Shown here: positions 47,201 through 59,200 of the stretch, in pieces
How the letters are laid out: the number at the start of each line of letters is the position of its first letter
Position numbering within the stretch: position 1 is the stretch's first letter
Assembly (NCBI RefSeq): GCF_001522545.3
Contig: NC_031781.1
Coordinates: 8,561,487-8,625,486, forward strand
Direction: 5' to 3'
From: Parus major
Taxonomy: Eukaryota > Chordata > Aves > Passeriformes > Paridae
Length of the DNA stretch: 64,000 bases
The notes under the pieces: model-generated
The model's database searches: none
Told to the model about the DNA's origin: nothing
Seen by the model: only the letters and a program-made list of their open reading frames with translations
Translations under genes and position numbers: made by a program

Positions 47201-50200
47201 TTTGGGGAGATTGCCCCTGGGGCAGTGAGGATGAGAGCAGTGTGAGGCATGGGGATAGATATATTCGTGCCTCTGCAGGGCCATACCCTGTGTTGGCTGT
47301 GCTTAGGTACTCACAAGACGTTCTGGAAGGGTACTTTTTAAAACCTTGTCCTTGGCCCTGGGAAAGGCATCCTTCTCCAACCACATTGGGGTGTGCAAAG
47401 CACCCCAAGGCAGTGCTGAAGTCTGGCTCTGTCCTCATCAGGTGGGGAGGAAATTGGCAGCAGGCTCTAGGGAGACCCTTTGTTTGCTTGTGTTATTAGC
47501 AAGGAGTGAGGAAATAATGATTTATTGATGCTTCTGTGATTCTCCTACACCAGGCCATGAAGGAAGAAATTCAGTTTTCTGGCTGATAATCATGGCTCTA
47601 ATTGAGCAGTTGTTCCTTGCAGAGCAGCTGGCCTGTGGGGTGCTGGTGGTACCCCCAGTTCTCTGATACAGTGCCCCATAGGCAGTATGGCCTGTGATCA
47701 CCAAGGGTCACTGCTCTTCCCCTGCCACTGGCCATCCCCAGGCTGGTGGAGACAGGCTGCTCAGAGAGCCCAGCATTTCTCTGCTGCAGTGAGAAATTTG
47801 ATTAAACCAGAAATATCTGATAGAGGGGGTGGCACCCACTCCTTTCTGGGGTGAGGCACTGGAGGGAATGTGTTATCAATACCTCAGCAGATACTCCTTG
47901 ATCTTTGTGGTTTGTTGGGCAGAAGGTTGATGCCTGTTGGCCACGGCCTGGGCACCATCACTCCATGCTGACCAAGGAGCCCCCTGTGCTCACCCCGTGA
48001 GGGCTGGTGCCTTCCACTGCCCTGTCACTGCCCTGTCACTGTCCTGTCCCTGTTCTGTCCCTGCCACCTTCTCTGCCTTCCCAGAGTAGCTGGCATGGTT
48101 GTGCCTGTGCCTGGCGAGCTGGTAACTGGTGAAGGACACAGTTAACAGCTTGCATGCTGCAGTGGTTGCTCGGCTTCTGCCAGCCCCCACCGTGCAGCCT
48201 CAGTAAATCCAGCTGAATTCCTGGGCTTTGCTTGGTACGTCTCTTCTGATAACCCTACAGCAATGCCCTTTTTATGAATTCCCTTGCTTCCATGCGAGCC
48301 TCAGCTTATGAACAGGGTTTCATCTCTAGCATAGAGCACAGTGTGGGGCAGGACTCTGCAGGACTTTGGAGCACCCGACTCCTGCCTGCACTCCAGGGCT
48401 CTGCTCTTGCTGCTGCTTTGTGGCCTCCTTTGCAGGCTGAAGAGCTGTGCATGACCAGGGCTGCCTGTGAATGTGTGAGCTGGATGTACTGCTCAGGACC
48501 CCTGCCTGCCTATGTCCCAGCTGCCAGCATCCTCAGGAATGAGTGCTGGATGCAGGCAGGATTCCCCTGTCCTGCAGAGTGATTGATCTCCCTAGATTGC
48601 ATGGGGAAAACAGCGAGGCACTGCCCAGAATTGCTGTGAGCACATAATCCCTTGAGTCCTAGGGAGGAGATCATAGGTGAGATCTTGGTGAACCAGACTT
48701 TTGCCCCCTTGCAATCTGCGCTCATTTCAACTGCAATGTGCTTTTTCATCTATCCCTCTTTAAACAAAAGCAGTGCCATTTTGATTAACCTGAGGAGTGT
48801 GCAGATTCCTTTGAATCACATGATCTATCCAGGATACTGATATTTATTTTTTAACTTTATGACTATAATGCAGGGAATCCCTGATGCTGGGTGTCCTACA
48901 AATCCAGAATGTGAGGCAGCCCGTGTACTGAAGACCCTGGTGCTTCCCCCCTCACCCAACATACACCCTCCCAACTCAGCTGAGCAAGGGAGATGGTTCA
49001 TGAACAGCATCAACAATGTCATGAAGTGGCAAGTTAATGCTGCTCTTTTTTTCCAGCCCTTTGACAGGGCCTTGTTAATAGACAGCTGGGAACAGAAACA
49101 AAAGGAAGGGGCACAGCAACTAAAAGCCAGTTGTCACAGTGCTGCATTAGTGTGAAAATGCTGTGTTTTATCAGGAAGGAAGCACCCTCTCCATAATAAA
49201 TGGCATTGCACAGCAAGGAGCAGCTCAATAGGAGCGCCTCCCCTGTGGAGGCAGCCTGAGAGAGTGAGATTGTTCAGCCTGGAGAAGCCTTTAGGGAAAC
49301 CTCATTGCCTCCAGTACTTTAAGAGGGCTAATAAAAAGATGGACAATGACTTTTTACATTGGCAGGTAGTGCCAAGACAAAGGAGTAAGGTTTTAAACTG
49401 AAAGGTGATGACTACATTGGATGTTAGGGGGAAATTCTTTAACTGGAGAGTGGTGAGGCACTGGAAGAGCTTGTCTAGAGAAGCTGTGGATGCCCCATCC
49501 CTGGCCAGGGCAGGTTGAAAGCCAGGTTGGATGGGACCCTGGGCAATCTAGTGACATTCCTGCTCATGATAGGGGATTGGAACTAGAAGATTTAAAAGAT
49601 CCCTTCCAACCCAAACCATTCTATGATTCCAGCCTGTGGATGGATTCCTGTGGACTGTGCTGATGTTCCCTCTGGAAGAGGGCAGAGATGCTGAGCTATT
49701 CAGTAGGATTCAGTGCTCTATACTGCTATCTTCCCTTGGATGATCAGACTGAGAAAGGGTTTAAACCCATGTGGGTAAAAGCATGGAAGACTGGGGAGGA
49801 CTCTTGTGGGAGTGCAGGCGGGCAGGTGAGGTGTGGAGAGGGCAGAGGTCTGTAGCACTCAGTGTAACACTGGCATTCTCCTGGAGATAGCAGCACTGGG
49901 GACTTCTGCACTGTTCCCCTTTCCCAGAGAGAGCATGCAGCTTGCTGTAATTTTTTCTTATCTTCTCAGAAAACGGGGTGAATTTGCTGAAATAACTTGC
50001 TATTCCTTCCAGCCCTCCTTGGAATGTGTTCAAATACACTTTGCTCCATTTCCTTACTTCTGTAGTTAGAGGTGGTGAAATGCTCCCTTAGGCCATGTCC
50101 TTAGGCCACATGGGGCTGCTTGGAGGCTTCATCCTAAAGCTGAGTTCTGAGTCTTTGTTTTGTTCTTGACCAGATACTTTAACAAATTTGATTTTATTTT

Positions 50201-53200
50201 TAAAGTTTTCCCCAGTTGCTTTCTTCCCTATCTGTCTTTCTTGGGAAAACAAAAAAAAAAAAAAACCCTCCTAAATTTTTCAAAGCTGAGTATTGCAGAA
50301 GAGGCCTCTCATCCACACCTTGTTTTTTTCCCCACAGTCTGCGGTAGCTATTAATTCACGTTTGGTTAAGCAATTAACCAGGATATAAATAATACATAGC
50401 ATGTTATCAGAGAACTGCATGCCAATGTTATGGAGGCAGGCGCTTTTGCCCCAGCGGGGAGGGCTTCCCTTCTGTGCTCTGCAGCCCCCAAGGCCAATTA
50501 AGGTGCATCCTTGATGAAAATCCAGCCACTGCTTGGCTGGATAAATAGTTGCTCTGATGCAGGGAGGGGGGGGGCAAAACAAGTGAAAGAAGGGTTTAGT
50601 GTTCAAACAGCTGCAGTGAGCACTGGAGTCTGAGCATTCCCCTCCTCCCCTTGTGCATGGGCTGAGGCTGGAGCAGCGGGACCGAAGGGATGGTGCTGGC
50701 ACTAGTGGCAGCTTATGGAAGACCTGTGGGTCTGCAGCGTGTCCTTTGCCTTCTGCCTTAGTCCTGTAAAGGTCTTTTCTCTTGAAGGCATATCAGCTGT
50801 TGATAAACAAAGCCTTTTAGAGTGTCAGAAGTGTAGAAACTTGCTTTATCTTCCTGTTCCCTTTCTAGCCTCCTCTTGTGAGTACAGGGAGTAGCCTTTG
50901 GTGTTTTCTTCTTTCAAGGCTGCTGTTTTAATTGCAGTAACAAGTGCTAAGCCAGCTGGTGGGCGGAATAAATGTTGCTGTGACAGTTTGGGTGGAGATT
51001 TAATAAGTTCAAGTGCCAAGTCCTGCGTTTTGGCCACAATAATCTCCTGCAGCTTTAAAGGCTGGGGGCCAAGAAGGCCAGCGGCATCCTGGCCTGGATC
51101 AGGAACAGTGTGGCCAGCAGGAGCTGGGAGGTTCTTCCCCTGTATTCAGCACTGGTGAGGGCACACCTGGAGTTTTGTGTCCAGTTCTGACCCCTCAGTT
51201 TGGGAAGGACATTGAGATGCTTGAGCACATCCAGAGGAGACAACGAGGCTGGTGAGGGGCTGGGAACACAAACCTTGTGAGGAACGGCTGAGAGAGCTGG
51301 GGTTGTTTAGCCTGGAGAAAAGGAGACTTGGAGGTGATGTTATCAATTTCTACAACCTCCTGAAAGATGTTGGTAGTCAGGTGGGGGTCAGTCTCTTTCT
51401 CCAGGCAGCAGCTGACAGAATGAGAAGACACAGTCTTAAACTGCACCAAGGGAAATATAGGTTGGATATTAGGAAAAAGTTTTTTACAAAAAGAGTGATA
51501 AAGTACTGGAATTGTCTGCTTAGGGAGGTGGTAGAGTCACCATCCCTGGATGTGTTTAAAAAAAGACTGGATGTAACACTCAGTGCCATGGTTTAGTTAA
51601 GGTGTTAGGGCATGGCTTGGACTTGATGATCTTGAAGATATCCTCCAACCTAGTGATTCTGTGATTTGGAAAAGATGCTTCAAGTTACAAAACAAGTATG
51701 AAAAAAAAATCAAGAGAAAAGTGAGGAAATAAGAAAACCCATACCATCCAGAGCCGATAGACTCTGGAGACCACCAGATTTCAGCTGTCATATTCTCAGT
51801 TCTGAATTTGCTCCACAGTAACGCAGCAAGAGAAGGAATAATTTGGCTTGGGATAAGCTTGGCTTTGCCGTGGGATCTCAAAACCTTCCTGCAACAGGCT
51901 AAATATTCAGGCTGCTGCATGGTCCTGAAGCTTTGTCTCTGGTCTCCATGAAGGGATCATTGGACTTTGGTGCTTGTAGCAGTGACTTTCTTCCCCAGAC
52001 ATAAGCTCTGGGAGTTTACTGTACTGTGTCTTTTCTGCTATAATCTCTGGTGCAAAAGAACCTCAGCTGGAGGGAACAGTAACACGTTGGATGTTGTTTC
52101 TCAGGTGCTGGAGCAGGATGTGGTTCTCCAGTCCATTGACCGTGCCATTGAGGCTGTGCACAATGCAGCCATGAAGAATGGGGGGAAATACAACCTGGAG
52201 CAGAGAGATGTCCTGCAGTAAGTGTGATGGGCATCTGGGAGAACTGGCAGATGGAGGGTGGTCACAATGTCATTCTGTCCTTGGGGGGATGTTGGATGTT
52301 GTTGTTTTGAGCCCCTGTGCTGCAAAGTGCTGCTGCACTTGGAGAAGTTCTCAGTGTTCAAGCTGCTGCTGCTCCTCCTAACAACTGTGTCCAGCAAAGT
52401 AGAGCTTTGGCCTTGCTTCTCTATCTCTGTGCATGCCAAGAAAAGGAGATTCTCAGCCACACTGCAGGCTTGGAGGAGAAAACAAAAACCTTTCTGGCTG
52501 CATTTTCTCTGCTTTACCAGCCAGGAATTGTAGAGGTTTTTGGCACGTGACACAAGGTCTTTAGTATGTTCTCAAATAATTGCTTGTGAGGAGAATTTTT
52601 GTTTTCTCTGACACCTCAGACTCTGTGCTGAGGCATGCTGGTTTAATCTCTGTTGAACAGCAATTCTAAAGTGCAGGCAATTTCTGAAGCTTGCAGTGCA
52701 ATATGTGACTCTCCCCCGAGGAAGAAGCATTTTTCTTCAGTGAGCTGATGAATAAATTATGGGCTCTTGCAAAGCCTCTTCCTTCCTCCCCCAGAAGTGC
52801 TTCCTTAGTTGTTAATGAAACTGGAGATGGTGTTCAGAGTAATGTAGCCCATTCTGGTATATATAGCCCAGATACAATAAATCATTAAAAAATAATTTAA
52901 ATGTTGCAGCATGGTCACTCCCTTGAGCTTTGCTCTTCCTGATGTCATCATTCTGTTTCAGAAAACTAATCCATCACCGGAAGGAGACTGTGTCCCGTAA
53001 AAGCCACTCTCCCACCCCGCAGGGGACGGTTATGACTCAGTCCTCCAGTGATCACCACCTGGATGTGTCCCGGCAGCCCAACGGGGTGTGCCGGACAGGC
53101 TACGAGCGACACCACAGCCTTCCCAACACCGAGTTCGAGGAGGAAGATGACAGTCTCTATCAGGTAACAGTGGCTGGACACTTGCAAGGCTCCTCCTTTG

Positions 53201-56200
53201 ATGGTGTGACAGTTCTTTTCCTGTTGAATAAAATGCCTTTGCAGCTAAAGTTACAAATTGGGTGTTTGTGCTGCTGACCTGGGATTACTGCAGTGTAAAG
53301 TGAGAAATCTGTAACAGTCCCTCTGCCACTTACACTTGTCATACTTTTTGGAATACTTGAGGGTCCGTGGTTTTATACAAACATGAAAAATCCTCTATAC
53401 TGTGTGACTATCTCTTGGCAACTTTTTAAAAGAGATGCAAGATCTCTGGAGAATGCTTTGAAGAGCAGTTTTGACATGAGCAGTAGAGCTCCCTCCAAGC
53501 ACTCAGCACTACTTCATTTCCCCCTTGTTATGTCTGCACAAGATCATTGGTCCTTAAGTGTTTTATCTGCTGTGGCTGCCTATTTATACTACTCAAAACA
53601 AAACAAAAAGCCAAAAAAAACTCCAAAGATCCTGCTTTGTCTGAAGGTTGCTTATCATGATGAATTTAAAGGCAAATTGCAGGAAATAAGATTTAGAGCA
53701 GATCTTTTTTTATCTCAGCGACACGCAGTTCCAAGGTTACAGTGCGGAGTCAGTGAGGCTTCAAAGTAGCAGCCAAGGATGAGGCTGTGGCTGTTGGGGA
53801 TGAATGATGTGCCAGATTTCCCTGTGTAGGTGTAGCTGGATGTTAGGGCTAAAGACGCCAGGCAAGGATGAGCATGGAGATTTTTTTATTCCTCCTACAG
53901 ATGAACACATGCACGGTAATTTTTCTTCATCTCTCTGGGCTGAGTGTTTGGAGGTATTGTGTTTATAAGGCACTGATCTGCTGTCACCCCCAGCAGATGA
54001 GGCTTGTTTTACACTTGAAGAACTGTGAGTTTCGGGAGATGAAAGGTAGCTCTGGCTCACTCTGGCTGAACACACAGATTCCTACAAACCCCATTTTTCT
54101 CCTCAGTATTCATTTTTGTTCTTTGGCGGTCGAACTAGCTCTATTCTCAAGCCTGCACATTGTGGGCTGAGCAAATGGGGCACCTTACAGCCCATTCTCC
54201 ATGCTGATTCCCTGTCTTTATCTGGTCTGTGGTTTGGTTGCTTGCCAAAAAGGAGGAAGACGAATTTCCTTGGCTGACAAAGAACTGTTTCTGTCTGGGT
54301 GGCACTGAGGATGCAGTTGAAGGGCTTCCAGCTTAGCCCTGTGCTGAAAGGGCTCCTTGAGATTTTAACAGCTCTGTGGATTTCCTGAGTGCTTTGAAAA
54401 TACAAAGTGGAGGAAGCAGCATTGCTTTCTTCCACTGGTTATGCAGTAAAAGGAGACGTAATGAAATCTTAAACTTTCTCACTGGCTCCAGAGAAGCCGA
54501 GGTCTTGGCCTGTGCCTTTCATTGCTTGGGATTTTCAGGTGCATTCAGTGTTTGCATCTGAAATCCTGAGCAAAATTTGAGGTTTCCTCTCAGTGGTTTT
54601 GCTCCCAGGTCTGAACTGGCTGCAGTAGTTGGTGAGGGTATTTGTGCTTCAGCTTCTCCACAGTCAGCATAAGGTGGGAGACTGGGGCTGCTGCCATACC
54701 AGCTGCCAAGGGTGGAGGTTGGGCTCTTGGAGTATTTTAGTCAGTCTGCTGCATTTGTGCATGCTCAGTGAGTTTGTGATGCTCATCTCCAGAAACCTTT
54801 GCTACAGACCAGTGTGTCTGGCTTGGCAGAGTTTGCTTGGAGGAGGTAGTGGGTGGGAGATTGTTCATTTGCTTTACTGTTTTATTGTTTTGTTTAAAGG
54901 GTACTACTGTAATAACGTTGTTCCCAGGAGTCAGAGTGGTGATGTTCTCTGCCTGCTTGGCTGCAAAGGGAATGGGAATGTTGTGCTTGAGTCAGCTCTT
55001 GTCTTTGAGCAGCACAGGGAGCACAGCCTGTTATCAGTCCTTGAAAAAGGGTAAAGGACAGGCAGCAGATACGTAAAATCTGTGGGTTTCAGAAAGTTCA
55101 CAATGCCCTAATAGAGGCCTGGGGAAAGGAAGGCTTTCAACACAAGTACAGTTGCTTCTCTCTAAATCTTTGGTAAGGTCCCTCATCTTTTCCCTTCTGG
55201 ACAGGTGGGATCTGAACTTCAAAGACTCCTGCATCACCTTGTGCATGGCAGCTACACAGAGGAGGGGGGTTTCCCTTTGGGGATTTTGTGTTGTACATCC
55301 TCCTGTTGGAGGCAGTGGCTAGGATGTGGGGATGGTCATCAGTTATACCTCACACCTCCTGACCAAGTGGCTTGGGCAAGCCCAGGGTTTTTCCTGTTAC
55401 GCTTCATGTTCTTCTTGCAGCTGCTTGTACTGTGGTGTGTGGCTGTCTAAACTGGTAAAGGCTGAGCTAGCATTATCTATACATCTATTAATTTAAGCAC
55501 TACCCTGTAATAACTGTGTTAAACTTGTGTGGTAAATTTGGAAGGGCTAAGGAAGCCGTGGAAATACTCCAGAATGACCCAACCTTCGTTATCTCCAAAC
55601 AATGTCATGCATCTGTGCTAAGCTCTGAGCCTGCCTGTCTGCTAAATCCCACTGCCTCAGTAATCGTGGCTGTGCTGTGCCAAGCAGCTCCAACTCGTGC
55701 TGTCAGCTTCAGCACTCTGCAGACAGGGCTCTGCTTTTAGCACAGCTGAGCTTTCTGGATTTGGGGCCAGCCTGCCAACCATGCAATGCAGAGACCCTCC
55801 CCCCCAGTCTGCTTGACCTCTCTCAGCTGTGCAGTCTCTTTTTGGACCAACACAGATAATTTTTGTAGCTGTATGCAAGTATCGGATAGCGTTCCACCCA
55901 GAGAACAATGCAGGGTGGATTGACACGAGCTGAGAGTGCAGGCAGGGAGTCTGCAGCAGTGACTCCTGTTAATTCACCAACTGAAGGCACTTGTAAAGAA
56001 GTGACTTTCATATGACATGGGATAGGGTTGGATGTATTTGGTGTTGGGTGGGAAAGGGACTAAGAGATCCTTTTTTAAAAATCTTTATGCAAACTGCTGT
56101 GTCTTCACTTGTCTAGTGGATCTAGACATAGGCTGTGAACACATTGTTAGCTTTTGGTATCTAGTCTTGAATATTTGAGGTGGCTTTTGAAGGTGTTTTA

Positions 56201-59200
56201 TCTACGGGGAATATCTTTACTCCCATTTCAGATTAAGTTTTTGCTCTTTCTGTATCTGGGGGGAAAAAAAAATACATTTTTCATTCTCCTCCTCAGCTAC
56301 ATAAGATAGAGACCCTTGAGGGGCCTGTGTCAGATTTTCACTGTAGGGTGGCAGAGCTCTGTGCCCTGTGTGGTGTTTATAAATAGGTCTATTCAGCAAT
56401 GACAGGGCACAGAAAAAACTTCTCTTCCAGGGCCATACAAACCTGGAAAATTTTCACTTGTGATGGACTGAATGTCACTGTAGATTCCAAATGGTTGAAA
56501 GACACGTTACCCAAGACATCCAAACCATCACCTCCTTTCCCTTCCTGTGCTCCCCTGGGAGGTTTGGCAGTAGACAGTGATTGCAATATCCCATAAAAGC
56601 AGAAGCAAATTTGAAGCAGCAGGCTCTGAATCCCAGCAGTCCCTAACAGCTCCCAAGCAAAGTCTCCTGGTCCTGAGCTTCTGGGCTGTGGGGACTGGCA
56701 CATGAATGCAATGTGCAGTGCTCCCACCTAGCTTGGCTGCTGTGTTCAGTGATGCTCTACTGATTAGAGGTTAACCCTGAGGCTGCACCTCGCTGGAGTA
56801 ATTGTGGGTAAATGTGATATTGGTGATCATGGTGTTTAGATCTGACAGGAAAAGATGAGTGTAGGAGTCTGGGTCTGGGGCTTGTACACTGCTGGCTTGG
56901 AAATCCTTGAAGAGACTTGCATGAGAAACCCCAGATGTGGAGAGTTAATGCAAATCCCTGGCAAAGCTTTTCCCAGTGCATCTTGCTATAGGTAGCATAG
57001 TACTGCACAGAGGGTCAAACCCTATTTTCTCCCTGCATGAGCAGAAATAGCTTTGAAAGCATGGAAAAGGCATTTACATGTTTCCAGTCCTTGGCTTTGT
57101 CTTTCGGCAAGGGTATTTGTAGCTGATGTAATGGAGCTCTCCAGAAGAGTGTGTAAATACGCACTCTGTTTGCAGCCTCTGTGGAGCTATTGAGAGTAAT
57201 GTGGAGACATGGTAAGTGTGTGGGATTGCATTTGGAATAAAGGAGGAGTAAATGCTTGACAGGTCTACACGACATATGTGCCATGTGCTGCTGAACACAG
57301 CAATTAAACAAGAGCTGCTTTGCCTGTCACAGGGAGGGGATGAAGTCAGTTTGAGTCCTGCTTTGTTCTTCTAGGAGGCCGCCTATTAGCATCTGTCCTC
57401 CTGAGAAAACTACCCCAAATGATGAGCGAGATGTAAGGACAAATATACACATGCATGTGAGAAAGAAGTCTTTGTAAAAGAGATATCTTTATTGTCAACC
57501 TCCTTTGATTGCTCTGAAATCTTTCCTTATAGATCCCACCACAGGCTCATCGTGCTGCTCCTGTCACCCCCCCACCTCCAGAGAAGCGCAAGAACACACA
57601 GATTGCTGCTCCCATTAAAAGTAAGGACAAACTGCTCTCCCGGTCTTGGGCATGAAACAAACACTGGGTGATTTAACAACCATGGGGCCTGAATGCTTCT
57701 GCTTTGTGGTTAGATGAACATCCTTATCCATTCCCTGAATTCCTATATGGTTTATATCCTTACAAATATATCTATAAAATATAGATAGCTTAGATTCCTG
57801 TAAGTTTCAATGCTAGTGGTCCTGAGCTGGTGACCAGTGCTTCTTCAAGTCTGTTTTGATTGGGAGGGTCTGAGCAGTTTGTGGATGGGTGCCAAGTACA
57901 GCATCCCCCTGCTCCTTCAGTGCCTGTAGCCCTGGGAATCATAGTGCTCTCCAAGGAGCAATTCTGCCTGCTCATGTGGCTAGTCTGGCTAGTGCACAAG
58001 GTCGGTGGTTTAAGATCATTTTTCTCCCACAGATAACTGTGGCTGTCTCCCAGGAAGGCAGAGGGAATGTTCCCTTGCATGCAGAGTGTGATACTTTATC
58101 AGGGGAACTCACTGGCTTTTAATGCAGTCTCAAGTCTTGTTTATGACTTCCAATCTGTTGGGCATTTTCTTTGTACAGTGGTTGGGTTTCCATTAATTCA
58201 GTGGCTATAAGGAGCAGTAATAATACCAGGGACACATCTGCCTATGTGCTGCCCACAGGCAGAGGACCATGGGGTCAGGGCAGGAGCTTCTTAATCTTCA
58301 GCATGATTGGGCTGACAGAGCAGTGCTTATCCTTCTGACTTGCTGCCAGCCTGCCCAAGTGCTCTGCTGTGCTGTGACAGTGATGCCATTGGTGACACTC
58401 AGCCCATCTTAAGCCCACTCGTGTCCCCTTGTGTGGAACAGGGCAGAGCTATTGACTTGCAGGTAATTGAGACCTGGGACTGGCACCAACTTCCATAATG
58501 GTACTTAATGGTATTCAGCCATTTTTCACTGGAGTAGTGGGAATTTGCAAAGGTCAGTTTCCTTCAACACATTGTTTTGATTTAATGAAGCATGGGGGGA
58601 GCTATGATTCATGAATGATTCTCTGTGAGGAGGAGGAAAAAGAGGGATGCTGAATCTGTGTGGGAGTGAAGGGCCCAGTTTTTCTGCCTAGCTGGTGTTT
58701 ACTTTGGGCGGAGTGGTGGATGGACTAGTGGAGGGCTCCAAGCCCTGATGGAGCAGGAAGGGTTGGAGTTGCCTGCAGAAGGGCAGCAAAGGCACTTCAC
58801 ATCAGTCCCACTGCTCCTTCCTTTGGGCATGTGTGTATGTGAGTAACTCCCTTCTGTGAGAGCTGAGCTTCCTTGTGGGGTGCAGCTCCTTCTCTTCCAG
58901 CACTAACAGCAAGCTGCTCTTGGGAAGCTCCAGCTAGCCCACTGTTTGTCCAAGTAATTGTTTTCATAGTCAGGGAAGAACTCTGATACATTTCTGCCCA
59001 CTAGAAATTAATGGATCAGATTTACCAAAACTATATATAAGACCAGGTTAAAGGAAAGAAAAATCGTAATATCTCTTTGCTTGTTGTGGATTTTTTCCCT
59101 TGGAAGGTGGGACTCCCACTGCTAGAGCTAGTCAAAACTAGAGGTGGGGGAAGAAATACTGTAGAGCAGATAGTGTGGAGGCTAGTGAAATCAGTGGGTG

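Larger units (their letters stand above)
32270..52104 (+). other. NCKIPSD: NCKIPSD intron 1 (19.8 kb)
   Basis: A long U2-type intron with a GTGGGC donor and TTGTTTCTCAG acceptor. It contains three CR1 loci (37.2, 49.2 and 51.1 kb), an 11-bp tandem repeat at 48015-48058, and A-rich and TA-rich runs. No protein family was recognised in the remaining sequence. Long first introns often carry enhancers, but I cannot point to one here. Confidence 0.8.

Noticed and set aside
55516..55740. Short frame with PPR-like wording ([11 protein letters not shown])
   Set aside because: A single helix-like match without repeats, start context or neighbouring exons is not evidence for a PPR protein.
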